Origin: Candidatus Bathyarchaeia archaeon
GTDB lineage: Archaea; Thermoproteota; Bathyarchaeia; 40CM-2-53-6
Reading direction: 5' to 3'
Length of the DNA stretch: 64,000 nt
Assembly: GCA_035935655.1 (NCBI GenBank)
Contig: DASYWW010000039.1
Span: forward strand, 62,001-126,000
Every line of letters starts with the position of its first letter. Within the stretch, counting starts at the first letter, position 1. Position numbers and translations under genes: made by a program. This document shows, one piece after another, positions 51,068-58,231 of the stretch. The notes under the pieces are model-generated. The model worked only from the letters and a program-made list of their open reading frames with translations, was not told where the DNA came from and searched no databases.

Positions 51068-51262
51068 ATGAGCTTTGCTGCAGCCGAGAAAGCGGCGAAC
51101 CGGATTATCAAGAACATGAATGATCAGTTCGAGAACCTCCAAGGAAAAGCGACAAGTCTCGAGCAGCAACTTACGGATATCAGTACGCGTGTAACTCAGA
51201 TTAGTGAGCAGCTGAAGGGAATCGAGAAAGCTATCAAGGCAGTCAAACAACGGGTAGTCTAA
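51068..51262 (+). CDS. small coiled-coil protein
   Basis: A protein of 64 residues, nearly all helix, with heptad-like spacing (LEQQLTDISTRVTQISEQL). Similar short coiled-coil proteins occur in archaeal gene neighbourhoods; no function can be given. A TATA-like GGTTAAATGG near 51033 is 30 bases upstream of the ATG. The next gene begins two bases after its stop. Confidence 0.65.
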   Translation: MSFAAAEKAANRIIKNMNDQFENLQGKATSLEQQLTDISTRVTQISEQLKGIEKAIKAVKQRVV

Positions 51263-51264
51263 TC

Positions 51265-51585
51265 ACGTCGAAGACAGTCTATCTCCACAGCGTCTCGATA
51301 CGGGGGGTTACGAAGACCACAGAGTACGCCACGAGCGAGCGAATAGATGAGTCAATCGCCGCCCTGAGGGCAGTCTACAAGATCTCACTCGGCAGATATG
51401 TACAGGACTTGCTAGGTGGTACAGTCGATTCAGTCTCAGTGGCCAAGGACTCTCCGTACTGCTACTTCCACGCGAGACGGCTGGAAAAGTCGCTCTCGAT
51501 AACGATCAAGGAAAAGGATCGCATCGTAGAATTCTCGATGCCCCTGCACGAGGCCAAGAGGATTCTGGTTCCCCCTCGAACCTAG
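51265..51585 (+). CDS. conserved-looking protein with no ordinary start, probably ACG
   Basis: The frame reads 106 residues: SKTVYLHSVSIRGVTKTTEY, then SIAALRAVYKISLGRYVQDL and CYFHARRLEKSLSITIKEKD. It has no AUG, GUG or UUG before residue 40. ACG at 51265 lies two bases after the stop of the coiled-coil gene and gives M/T-SKTVYLHS, so coupling is likely. The end overlaps the convergent Ta0938-like gene by four bases. Family unknown. Missed by standard ORF calls. Confidence 0.6.
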   Translation, partial: TSKTVYLHSVSIRGVTKTTEYATSERIDESIAALRAVYKISLGRYVQDLLGGTVDSVSVAKDSPYCYFHARRLEKSLSITIKEKDRIVEFSMPLHEAKRILVPPRT

Positions 51586-51872
51586 GTCCTTTCGCTGAAC
51601 AGGTCTATCCGACCCTTCGAGTCAAACCGGATCGAGAAATTGTACCTCTTACCGCCAAGCAGGGCAGTGCACTCTCGTCCTCTGTAGTTTCCCGTCATTT
51701 TGATCTCATCGATTGTTTTCCATCCTGTTCTCTTCTTGACCTCTCTTATCATGTTCTTGAATTCGACGGCGCATATGTCGCAGCAGAAGAACATGCGTTG
51801 TCCTTCGATCGTTTCCCAGTAGTCGCCCCATGTTGCCTGGCATATCGCGCAGCCTTTCTCAGCTACTTTCAA
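51582..51872 (-). CDS. zinc-binding protein of the Ta0938 type
   Basis: A protein of 96 residues, TTG start. It has CAICQATWGDYWE near residue 8 and FFCCDICAVEFKNMI near residue 28, a Cys set as in the Thermoplasma Ta0938 family (known as zinc-binding, function unknown). The start overlaps the end of the diiron-protein gene by 14 bases on the same strand. Confidence 0.7.
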   Translation of the reverse strand: MKVAEKGCAICQATWGDYWETIEGQRMFFCCDICAVEFKNMIREVKKRTGWKTIDEIKMTGNYRGRECTALLGGKRYNFSIRFDSKGRIDLFSERT

Positions 51873-52761
51873 ACCGTCCGCTCCTCTCCAAGCGCGCCAT
51901 CAGATAACGATCAAAATAATCGATCGACCGAAGAAACGTCGCCTGGACATCATCCGTAATGCCATACAACCTCGAATATTTCTCGACCAGCCCCAGGGCC
52001 CGTTCCGAATGGCCCACATCAGCCTCGTAACCCTCCCGCAAGAACGCCTTCGCCTCCTTCGATATCTCATCATTATTCAATATCACCGGATCAAAATATC
52101 CGATACTAGCACCCTCACCCTTCAACTTCCGATTCGCAATTAATTCTAGACCGTGCATTGCCGCCAAGCCCTCGACCCAGTGATCATCCCGACAGATAGA
52201 GTCCCAGACTCGGATCGCCTCCCTCGTATCCTCCAAAGGCGCCATCCGAAACGCTTTCTCTCGATCTAGACCGAGGCTCTCACCCATCCTCAACAACAAC
52301 TCATAATGGCTCGGCTGACCTGATCCTACGCCACCGTATTCCGTGTTGATATTATCCAGTTCATACAAGACCACGTCCATCTCGTCTGTCCGGGCCATGA
52401 TGTAGCTGCATGACCGGACCCACTGACGGAGGAAATGCTGATGCTCAACAACATACCCCAACAACACCGCCCGGCTAGGATGCTGCAACGCGAGAACAAA
52501 CGGGTGCGGACTCGACCCATAGAACTTCTCGATAAAACGCCGCTTAACCCACGCCTCCAGACTCCCACCTCCCAGACTGAAAAATTCAGATAATAATTTC
52601 GAGAGAGTCTTCCGGTCAGATTTATTCTTGGTAATATTCCGGTTCAACCACATCACATGCCCCGCATCACTCCTCCCCGCCTCTGCAACAAAATGACCCG
52701 CAAGATCCTCAAAATCATCATGCTTCTGAAAACCCACACCACAGCTAGGACACTTCGTCAA
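51859..52761 (-). CDS. zinc-finger haem-oxygenase-like diiron protein (PqqC/CADD-like)
   Basis: A protein of 300 residues. Residues 1-25 hold CPSCG...H...H, a finger. The rest is an all-helical PqqC/TenA-like fold with the ligand pattern of haem-oxygenase-like diiron oxidases: VVEHQHFLRQW (Glu, His), YELDNINTEYG (Glu/Asp), PSHYELLLRM (His), and YEADVGHSERAL (Asp, His). Such enzymes use O2 for N-oxygenation, C-C cleavage or desaturation; the substrate here is unknown. It is the central gene of a coupled minus-strand cluster. Confidence 0.75.
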   Translation of the reverse strand: MTKCPSCGVGFQKHDDFEDLAGHFVAEAGRSDAGHVMWLNRNITKNKSDRKTLSKLLSEFFSLGGGSLEAWVKRRFIEKFYGSSPHPFVLALQHPSRAVLLGYVVEHQHFLRQWVRSCSYIMARTDEMDVVLYELDNINTEYGGVGSGQPSHYELLLRMGESLGLDREKAFRMAPLEDTREAIRVWDSICRDDHWVEGLAAMHGLELIANRKLKGEGASIGYFDPVILNNDEISKEAKAFLREGYEADVGHSERALGLVEKYSRLYGITDDVQATFLRSIDYFDRYLMARLERSGRFESS

Positions 52762-52775
52762 TCTTCTCCGATCTC

Positions 52776-52991
52776 CTACAGCGGGAAATCTTTCGGCAAC
52801 CGACCTCGAAGCTTCTGGTAATCAACATCAGACCAGTACTTTCCCCGAATATCTTCTAACATCTTCTTCAACTGATCAGCCGTCAAACCCCGAGCACTAC
52901 CAACCATTTCCACAGTATGCTCAAAGTCGTCATGACAAGAAGCATAACAGTTGCCCATTCCAGTCATGAGTTCTCGCTCCCTAGGAGTCAT
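52776..52991 (-). CDS. small Cys/His protein coupled to the diiron protein gene
   Basis: A protein of 71 residues from ATG 52991, which overlaps the stop of the preceding gene (ATGA). It has GNCYASCHDDFEHTVE, a CxxxCH pattern, and a helical end with LKKMLEDIRGKYW. The diiron-protein gene follows after 14 bases. A longer frame to 53219 is a shadow of the neighbour. Unknown; possibly a metal or substrate carrier. Confidence 0.65.
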   Translation of the reverse strand: MTPRERELMTGMGNCYASCHDDFEHTVEMVGSARGLTADQLKKMLEDIRGKYWSDVDYQKLRGRLPKDFPL

Positions 52992-53527
52992 GAGCTGTAG
53001 GCCTCCGCATGTCTTTCTTGAATCATTGGAATCGCAGTTTTTAACATCATACTCGCTCGGCTTGCGCTCTGAGCGGCCTGGAAAGAGAGCTCGTACTTCG
53101 ACCCGTTGCTCTTGAGGACAAATGATTCCGGGGTTTTCCATTCGATCACTTTCGGCAAGACCCAGACCCAATCGGAACCCGTTCGTACGACAATAGTGGT
53201 TCCTTTGAATCGAAGCCATCCTGGAGTCGGTCTTCTTGCTTTTACGAAGACGACCCAGAAAGGCAATCCAATGTAGGTGACGATCGAAGTCGTTCCCAGA
53301 ACGATCCCGAATAGACCAAAGCCACTCAAGAATGCCAGGATGAAGCCTCCAATGATGAACCTGAACAGAAAGACGTACAGCTGAATCATAACGTGTCTTC
53401 CCGAGATGAGGAGCCGAACCTGAACTGGAAACTCTTCAACCGGAACTGATAGTTCCTCAAAAACCGAAAAACGCGCTTTGAGAATTGACGCTACCTGCAG
53501 GGCCTGATCGGAAGTCTTGAACCTCAA
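52988..53527 (-). CDS. membrane protein with PH-like domain
   Basis: A protein of 179 residues. N-terminal region about 45 residues, two spans (about 47-70 and 72-95: FIIGGFILAFLSGFGLFGIV), then a beta-rich domain (GWLRFKGTTIVVRTGSDWVW and VIEWKTPESFVL). The TTG start overlaps the previous stop (TTGA) and its own stop overlaps the next ATG (ATGA), which shows tight coupling. Confidence 0.7.
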   Translation of the reverse strand: MRFKTSDQALQVASILKARFSVFEELSVPVEEFPVQVRLLISGRHVMIQLYVFLFRFIIGGFILAFLSGFGLFGIVLGTTSIVTYIGLPFWVVFVKARRPTPGWLRFKGTTIVVRTGSDWVWVLPKVIEWKTPESFVLKSNGSKYELSFQAAQSASRASMMLKTAIPMIQERHAEAYSS

Positions 53528-53766
53528 GTGGCCGCGCTGAAAACTTGAACGGCTCCGATCCCGGTAACGCGAAAACTGTTAGGCGTTGTCCATGTCAGTC
53601 TACGCGGTCGTAGCCCGGTACAGCCTTCGCCTGAAAGAATACGAACTGAGTTATCTCTAAGCACGACGACTGCTGGAGTCCAGAGTTTTCCGCCCTTGGT
53701 CACAGCCCTTAGTGTGTCTCGAAGCGTGAACCATGGCCGTTTGACTTCTGCCTCAAACGAATCCAG
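53524..53766 (-). CDS. small beta-rich protein starting at CTG
   Basis: A protein of 80 residues: FEAEVKRPWFTLRDTLRAV, then KLWTPAVVVLRDNSVRILSG and RRLTWTTPNSFRVTG. The last part resembles IEWKTPESFVLKSNG of the next gene, so the two may share a PH-like fold. No AUG, GUG or UUG is available; CTG 53766 has AGAGGT six bases upstream. Its stop overlaps the TTG of the next gene. Not reported by ordinary ORF calls. Confidence 0.65.
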   Translation of the reverse strand: MDSFEAEVKRPWFTLRDTLRAVTKGGKLWTPAVVVLRDNSVRILSGEGCTGLRPRRLTWTTPNSFRVTGIGAVQVFSAAT

Positions 53767-53864
53767 ATAGGAACCTCTTGGCTGACTTCTAGGATTCCAC
53801 TAATCCTGTGATAAGTCTACAGTTGATGATGAGCAATTGCGCTGACCGAAGGCCCGTTCGAAGC

Positions 53865-53969
53865 TTACAGAGCAAGACTCGTGTTCTGATATTGTTGTTC
53901 TCTCGCATCTCCCATCAGATGTATCCACCTCTGCTGGGCTGAGAGTTTCACTTCGGCTAAGAACTTCAC
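53865..53969 (-). CDS. possible micro-protein
   Basis: A GTG-initiated frame of 34 residues (MKFLAEVKLSAQQRWIHLMG...). It looks protein-like but is short, without a TATA box or ribosome site I could identify. It lies between the divergent gene at 53985 and the cluster starting at 53766. Very uncertain. Confidence 0.25.
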   Translation of the reverse strand: MKFLAEVKLSAQQRWIHLMGDAREQQYQNTSLAL

Positions 53970-53984
53970 TGCTCAAGTCTAGCT

Positions 53985-54347
53985 ATGGAAGAAGCGTGGA
54001 TGAAGATCATTACGAAAGCTAATGGAAAGCGCCTCAAGCCTTGGAAGATAGCTGATACCGTCTTCCATGCGGAAGAGATCGTGAGAGCAGAGCATTTGGA
54101 GCTGATCCAGAAAGCTCACCTGGTTCCACAGTCAGAACGGAAGAAACATGATGGTAGGGACGTGTTCGAGCCAGGAGAAGTCTTCTTCATAACAATAGAT
54201 ACAGAGAAAGGACCGACGAAAGTCGCCCACGTCCACTGGAAAACAATAGTGGACTGCGGAGAACACTACCGCTTCCTCAATCCAGACGGTACACTAGGAG
54301 AACGAGTGACTTCTGCAATCAAGGTTGGAAGAGAGTTTCGGCCTTAA
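53985..54347 (+). CDS. conserved hypothetical protein
   Basis: A protein of 120 residues, alpha/beta mix: WMKIITKANGKRLKPWKIAD, then GRDVFEPGEVFFITIDTEKG and KVAHVHWKTIVDCGEHYRFL. No membrane segment or known motif. Convergent with the AbiEii-like gene, ten bases apart. Confidence 0.6.
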   Translation: MEEAWMKIITKANGKRLKPWKIADTVFHAEEIVRAEHLELIQKAHLVPQSERKKHDGRDVFEPGEVFFITIDTEKGPTKVAHVHWKTIVDCGEHYRFLNPDGTLGERVTSAIKVGREFRP

Positions 54348-54356
54348 CATTTGTAG

Positions 54357-55085
54357 TTACAAGAAATCTCTGAATTTCTGTTCGGCGATAAGAGTCCTGA
54401 CCGAATGTAGGCCATGATTTGCCTCCTTAACTAGGAGCGTAGGATCGCTTCGCATTGCGAATGCAGATTTCAGGTCAGACACGAATCTTGCTGAAGATAT
54501 CTCTCTGATCGCTGAATCAATCTGTTCCAGCAGTTTTTCCTTTGCCCCGCAGGCAGCACATCTCGCAACAGTCTTCCAGTCGACCTTTTCCGACAACACG
54601 ACAACATCGGCGAAGTCCTGTGTTCGACCCGCGTGGAGTTTCATGGCGACGAGCAGGTTTCTCTGGGCCACCCTGGACGGGGTTGAGCCCGTAGCTCCCG
54701 CGACGATCACTTCTGCGGAGTTTTCTCGCATGAACTTGTAGGTCCAGGTTCCCCGAGTTGTCGAGCTAACGACATTATTCACAGAAAACTCAAGCGATAC
54801 TGGTTCTCCGACCGTTTTTCGGTATTCCCTTGTCGTCACGCCAATCGGCGGCCGAAGCCGATCCTTCCATAACTCGTAACCCTCTCCCAGAAGCGTGGTA
54901 TCTATAACTGGAAGATCGTCTCGGTTCGTCGCTAGCTCGCATTCGACAGAGTATCGGTGATGTCCGTACGCGTTGACAGCGTATCCCCCGATCACAACGA
55001 ATCCGTCTGTCGCATCGTTCAAGACTCTGAGAATTCTGATAACCTCCTTCTCGTGCGCCGCTAGGTATCCTGATTCGCTCAGCAT
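54357..55085 (-). CDS. AbiEii-like nucleotidyltransferase domain protein
   Basis: A protein of 242 residues. FVVIGGYAVNAYGHHRYSVE near residue 29 is the GG...G strand of nucleotidyltransferase fold toxins, and the following ECELATNRDD stands where DxD metal ligands are usual, so catalysis is doubtful. Later ARRNLL-type helix (SRVAQRNLLVAMKLHAGRTQ) and DFADVVVLSEKVDW fit the family. It follows a winged-helix gene by six bases, as AbiEi precedes AbiEii. Confidence 0.7.
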   Translation of the reverse strand: MLSESGYLAAHEKEVIRILRVLNDATDGFVVIGGYAVNAYGHHRYSVECELATNRDDLPVIDTTLLGEGYELWKDRLRPPIGVTTREYRKTVGEPVSLEFSVNNVVSSTTRGTWTYKFMRENSAEVIVAGATGSTPSRVAQRNLLVAMKLHAGRTQDFADVVVLSEKVDWKTVARCAACGAKEKLLEQIDSAIREISSARFVSDLKSAFAMRSDPTLLVKEANHGLHSVRTLIAEQKFRDFL

Positions 55086-55091
55086 TTTGTC

Positions 55092-55466
55092 TCAACGCGG
55101 GATCTTGGATTTCAGTCTATGATAGGCCTTGTCGAACACGTCATAGATCTCCTTCCAGAACATACTGTCGGCAAGCTCCTCTGTCGTTCTATCGTCAATG
55201 CGCCATTTCAACGGGTCTTCCAAGTACTCTCGACCTCCAACCGTCACCACGAACTTTGTTCCCAGCGCAACCAGCTTATCATCGATCAGAGTCTGAACGA
55301 CATGCTGGACAATATCCCAAGGCTTCCTCCCCGGAATATTCCAGCCGGAGACTTTCTGGCAATCCTTGACAAGCTGCGGCAGCGTCATCCCCCTCGGGAC
55401 CTCCTTCAACCGGGTCAAGAGTAGTATCCGTCTAATCTCGAGGCCAGCATCAAGCCTACTCTCCAC
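55092..55466 (-). CDS. winged-helix protein, possible antitoxin partner
   Basis: A protein of 124 residues with RRILLLTRLKEVPRGMTLPQ, then PWDIVQHVVQTLIDDKLVAL and VTVGGREYLEDP, a winged helix-turn-helix layout. It precedes the AbiEii-like gene on the same strand with six bases between. A toxin-antitoxin role is inferred from context. Confidence 0.65.
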   Translation of the reverse strand: MESRLDAGLEIRRILLLTRLKEVPRGMTLPQLVKDCQKVSGWNIPGRKPWDIVQHVVQTLIDDKLVALGTKFVVTVGGREYLEDPLKWRIDDRTTEELADSMFWKEIYDVFDKAYHRLKSKIPR

Positions 55467-55528
55467 AGGGGACGACCCCCTAGCGAACCGAAGCTACCAG
55501 CACATTAACAAATTGACACCAGGACCGG

Positions 55529-57151
55529 TTAGACGATCAGTTCTTCCAGGAGACCAACTGGTGCGCCTCCCAATCCCAAGAGCTTGTCATGGAACTCCTT
55601 CGCCCGCGCGGATGGATGCGCGTGGAAGAATCGTTCCCTAGCTTTCTTGATGTACAACTTTCCCAGCGTATACCCGTAGTATGAGTGGTCGAACGTCCCC
55701 CTCAACGCCTCCCGCTCCGCCGGCAGCGTCTCCATGTACGCGTTTTGCATGATGAACTGTCGCGCCTCATTGACCCCAAGACCCTGCGTATGCATCCAGA
55801 AGGATACGATAAACCGACAATCCCTCAACAACGCCTCTTTCAACTGGATGAACCGCAACCCTTCGTTCCCGTATCCCTCGTCCACCATCATCTCCTCACA
55901 GTAGTGCGCCCAGCCCTCGCCGAACGCGTAATTCCAGTACGCTTTCCGAGTCATCGAGTTTCCAAATTCCCGCTGAAACACCCTGTGAGTATAGTGGCCT
56001 GGAAAGACCTCGTGGATCGAAATATCCTTCAGAGTCACGTAGTTGAGATGACGCAACCATTCCTCTTTCGTCCTCGCGTCCCACGAATCCTCCGGCGGAG
56101 TCACATAGTACAACCCCTCCAGACCCTCTTTTTCGAAGGGTCCCGGCGAAGACATCGCCGCGGTGGTCGTCGCTCGAATGTGCATTGGAGTAGGAACAAC
56201 CCTGACCCTTGTTCCGGCCGGGATACTGATGAGATGGTGTTCTCTCAACCACAGCTCAAGATCCCTCAATCCCTCAGCTGTCTCATCGATCAACCGATGA
56301 GAGAGAGGATGATTCTCCTGGATCGAGTCAACAACGCTTTGGACCGTTTGTCCTGGTCCAATCTTCTCCGCCAATTCTCTCAACGCTTTCAGGTTAGACT
56401 CAAGATCCTGCAAGCCCATCCCCAAGACCTCTTCCACGGGCTTGTTGATCCGATCGTTCACCCAGAGCAATTTCTGGAACCTTTCCCTTCCAAGAGCGAA
56501 ATCCATGGAGAGATCGTGTTCCTCACTGAGCTCTTCAACGAAGGAGACCATGGCAACTATAGCTTCGCGCTTCAGAGTCTCAAATTCTTCCCTAACCGAT
56601 CCAGAAGCTTTCCCCGCTTCCACGGTCGCATTCCCGTCAAGATCCCGGAGAACCCCCTGCACCTGCCTAGTCGCAACATCAACAATCGGCTGCGCTAACG
56701 TCTTATCCAGATTCCGTCCAGCCTGGTCCAGAAAACCCGGAACCCGGGCTAGATGTTTGTTCACTGCTACAATCCTAGCGTCCACAGGTGCGTACTCCCG
56801 GGAAATGTACGGCGTCACACTCAACTGTAGAGAGTAAATGTTCGGCCTAGTCGCGTAACCCCGAAGATCCTGAGCATCAAACATCATCCGCTCCAGCATC
56901 GTCTCCAAACACAAAACATCCAACCGCCCATCCTTATCCAGGCCATGACGCTCGCCTCCCAAACGCTCAAGCAACCCAGCCGTCCTATCCATCCAAGCCT
57001 TCAACCCCCCTGGCGAAATGTCAGCCAACAATCCATCGTACTCGTGCAAGCCTAGCATCACAGCCTGCCGCGGACTCAGCATGAAGACGTGATCCCAGAC
57101 CTCTTTCTCCAGCTTATCCAGCCTGGATACTAGACCGGTTTCCACCGTCAA
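55529..57151 (-). CDS. DUF885 family protein, putative metallopeptidase
   Basis: A protein of 540 residues. The hallmark HEVFPGHYTHRVF lies near residue 375, with FGEGWAHYCEEMMVDEGYG about 30 residues later, giving HExxPGH plus a downstream Glu. Such proteins are thought to be zinc carboxypeptidases. No signal peptide is seen. It stands alone. Confidence 0.88.
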   Translation of the reverse strand: MTVETGLVSRLDKLEKEVWDHVFMLSPRQAVMLGLHEYDGLLADISPGGLKAWMDRTAGLLERLGGERHGLDKDGRLDVLCLETMLERMMFDAQDLRGYATRPNIYSLQLSVTPYISREYAPVDARIVAVNKHLARVPGFLDQAGRNLDKTLAQPIVDVATRQVQGVLRDLDGNATVEAGKASGSVREEFETLKREAIVAMVSFVEELSEEHDLSMDFALGRERFQKLLWVNDRINKPVEEVLGMGLQDLESNLKALRELAEKIGPGQTVQSVVDSIQENHPLSHRLIDETAEGLRDLELWLREHHLISIPAGTRVRVVPTPMHIRATTTAAMSSPGPFEKEGLEGLYYVTPPEDSWDARTKEEWLRHLNYVTLKDISIHEVFPGHYTHRVFQREFGNSMTRKAYWNYAFGEGWAHYCEEMMVDEGYGNEGLRFIQLKEALLRDCRFIVSFWMHTQGLGVNEARQFIMQNAYMETLPAEREALRGTFDHSYYGYTLGKLYIKKARERFFHAHPSARAKEFHDKLLGLGGAPVGLLEELIV

Positions 57152-57223
57152 ACCTCAGCTTAGGAAGATCAGAACAGCGATAAAAAGACGGACATTCAGG
57201 AAACCAAGAAAGCCGAAGGAAAC

Positions 57224-57568
57224 CTACTGTTGACTTGACACGACGAGCTTCTCCAGCTCTGGGTTAGAGTCTCGCGCACCAGACGGTTGCGTCTGATTCG
57301 CCTCTAGTTTAGCAACTCTTTTTTCTAGTTCCCATATCATCTTGTGCTGTCCGAACAGCATCGAGAACATCAAGGGAACCTCCTTGATCACCGAAGCCAT
57401 AGTACTAGCATACGGTGCGTAGTGCTTGCACTGTCGTAGCAGATCGTCGAAGATTTCCTTGTCCTCTACTCTGAGAAAGCTCCTAAACTTGCTTATCCGG
57501 TCAATCTCGTCATTCACAACCAGCCGCCATGAAGGAACCGTACGCCCCACAGAACACTCCTCGAACAC
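57224..57568 (-). CDS. conserved archaeal helical protein
   Basis: A protein of 114 residues: FRSFLRVEDKEIFDDLLRQC, PYASTMASVIKEVPLMFSML and WELEKRVAKLEANQTQ. Similar short helical proteins occur in several archaea with unknown role. A later GTG at the VVNDEIDR codons would also be a reasonable start. Confidence 0.6.
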   Translation of the reverse strand: MFEECSVGRTVPSWRLVVNDEIDRISKFRSFLRVEDKEIFDDLLRQCKHYAPYASTMASVIKEVPLMFSMLFGQHKMIWELEKRVAKLEANQTQPSGARDSNPELEKLVVSSQQ

Positions 57569-57617
57569 ACTGCGCCCTGTCCCCTTAATGACTCAGAGTG
57601 CTCCACGATAGTATCAT

Positions 57618-58214
57618 CTAGATGAGGAATGGAATCAGCCGTTTTGTTCGCTTCATGTAACTTGCATAATCCTGGCCGAGCCCCGACAACAAGGCCCGCT
57701 CCTCCACCCATATCCTGTACCCAAAGGCGACGGTGAACAGAACCAACAATGCCAATAGTGCTCCGAGGGACTGCACTGCTAAGCCCAATCCGATGAACGT
57801 GATCAGGACCCCAGTATAGGAGGGATGCCTGACCAGCCGGTAGGGACCCTTCTCTACAACCTTGTGATCCTCGACTATCTGAACCGTGGTGGAGAAGAAA
57901 CGGCCAAGAATCGCGATCGACACCTGACGAACCATGATACCGAGAAAGGTAAGAAAGATCCCGAGATAGAACGTCCAGTCCGGAAGCATTCCAATCCCTG
58001 CGTATCCGAAATAGAAAGCGATGTAGACCGAGAGAAAGATCGTGGCAATGATTAGGACGACGGAGCCTCGGTCTCTCTTTACCCGTCTCGCTCCACGTTG
58101 TCGAAGGCGTGGGATCAGCGTCGAGCCGAAGAGCTCGCTGACAATCCATACGAAATAGGTAGAATCGAAAAGGACAAGGCCGAACCCAGATGCGAAGACA
58201 GGTGAAACTACCAG
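57618..58214 (-). CDS. isoprenylcysteine methyltransferase-like membrane protein, CTG start
   Basis: A protein of 198 residues. The family core is clear: GPYRLVRHPSYTGVLI near residue 125 and EERALLSGLGQDYASYMKRT then RLIPF at the end. The first ordinary ATG (57989) would remove the first 75 residues, which encode normal membrane helices (GFGLVLFDSTYFVWIVSEL and VVLIIATIFLSVYIAFYF). A TAG lies just upstream, and CTG 58214 has GAGGT eight bases before it. It follows the SDR gene by 17 bases. Methylation of a lipid or prenyl group is expected, exact substrate unknown. Confidence 0.85.
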   Translation of the reverse strand: MVVSPVFASGFGLVLFDSTYFVWIVSELFGSTLIPRLRQRGARRVKRDRGSVVLIIATIFLSVYIAFYFGYAGIGMLPDWTFYLGIFLTFLGIMVRQVSIAILGRFFSTTVQIVEDHKVVEKGPYRLVRHPSYTGVLITFIGLGLAVQSLGALLALLVLFTVAFGYRIWVEERALLSGLGQDYASYMKRTKRLIPFLI

Positions 58215-58231
58215 GACCTAGACCTCAACTT

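Noticed and set aside
51956-51979. CTCGAATATTTCTCGA resembling the palindromic motif
   Set aside because: It is inside the diiron-protein coding sequence and has altered spacing; probably chance.
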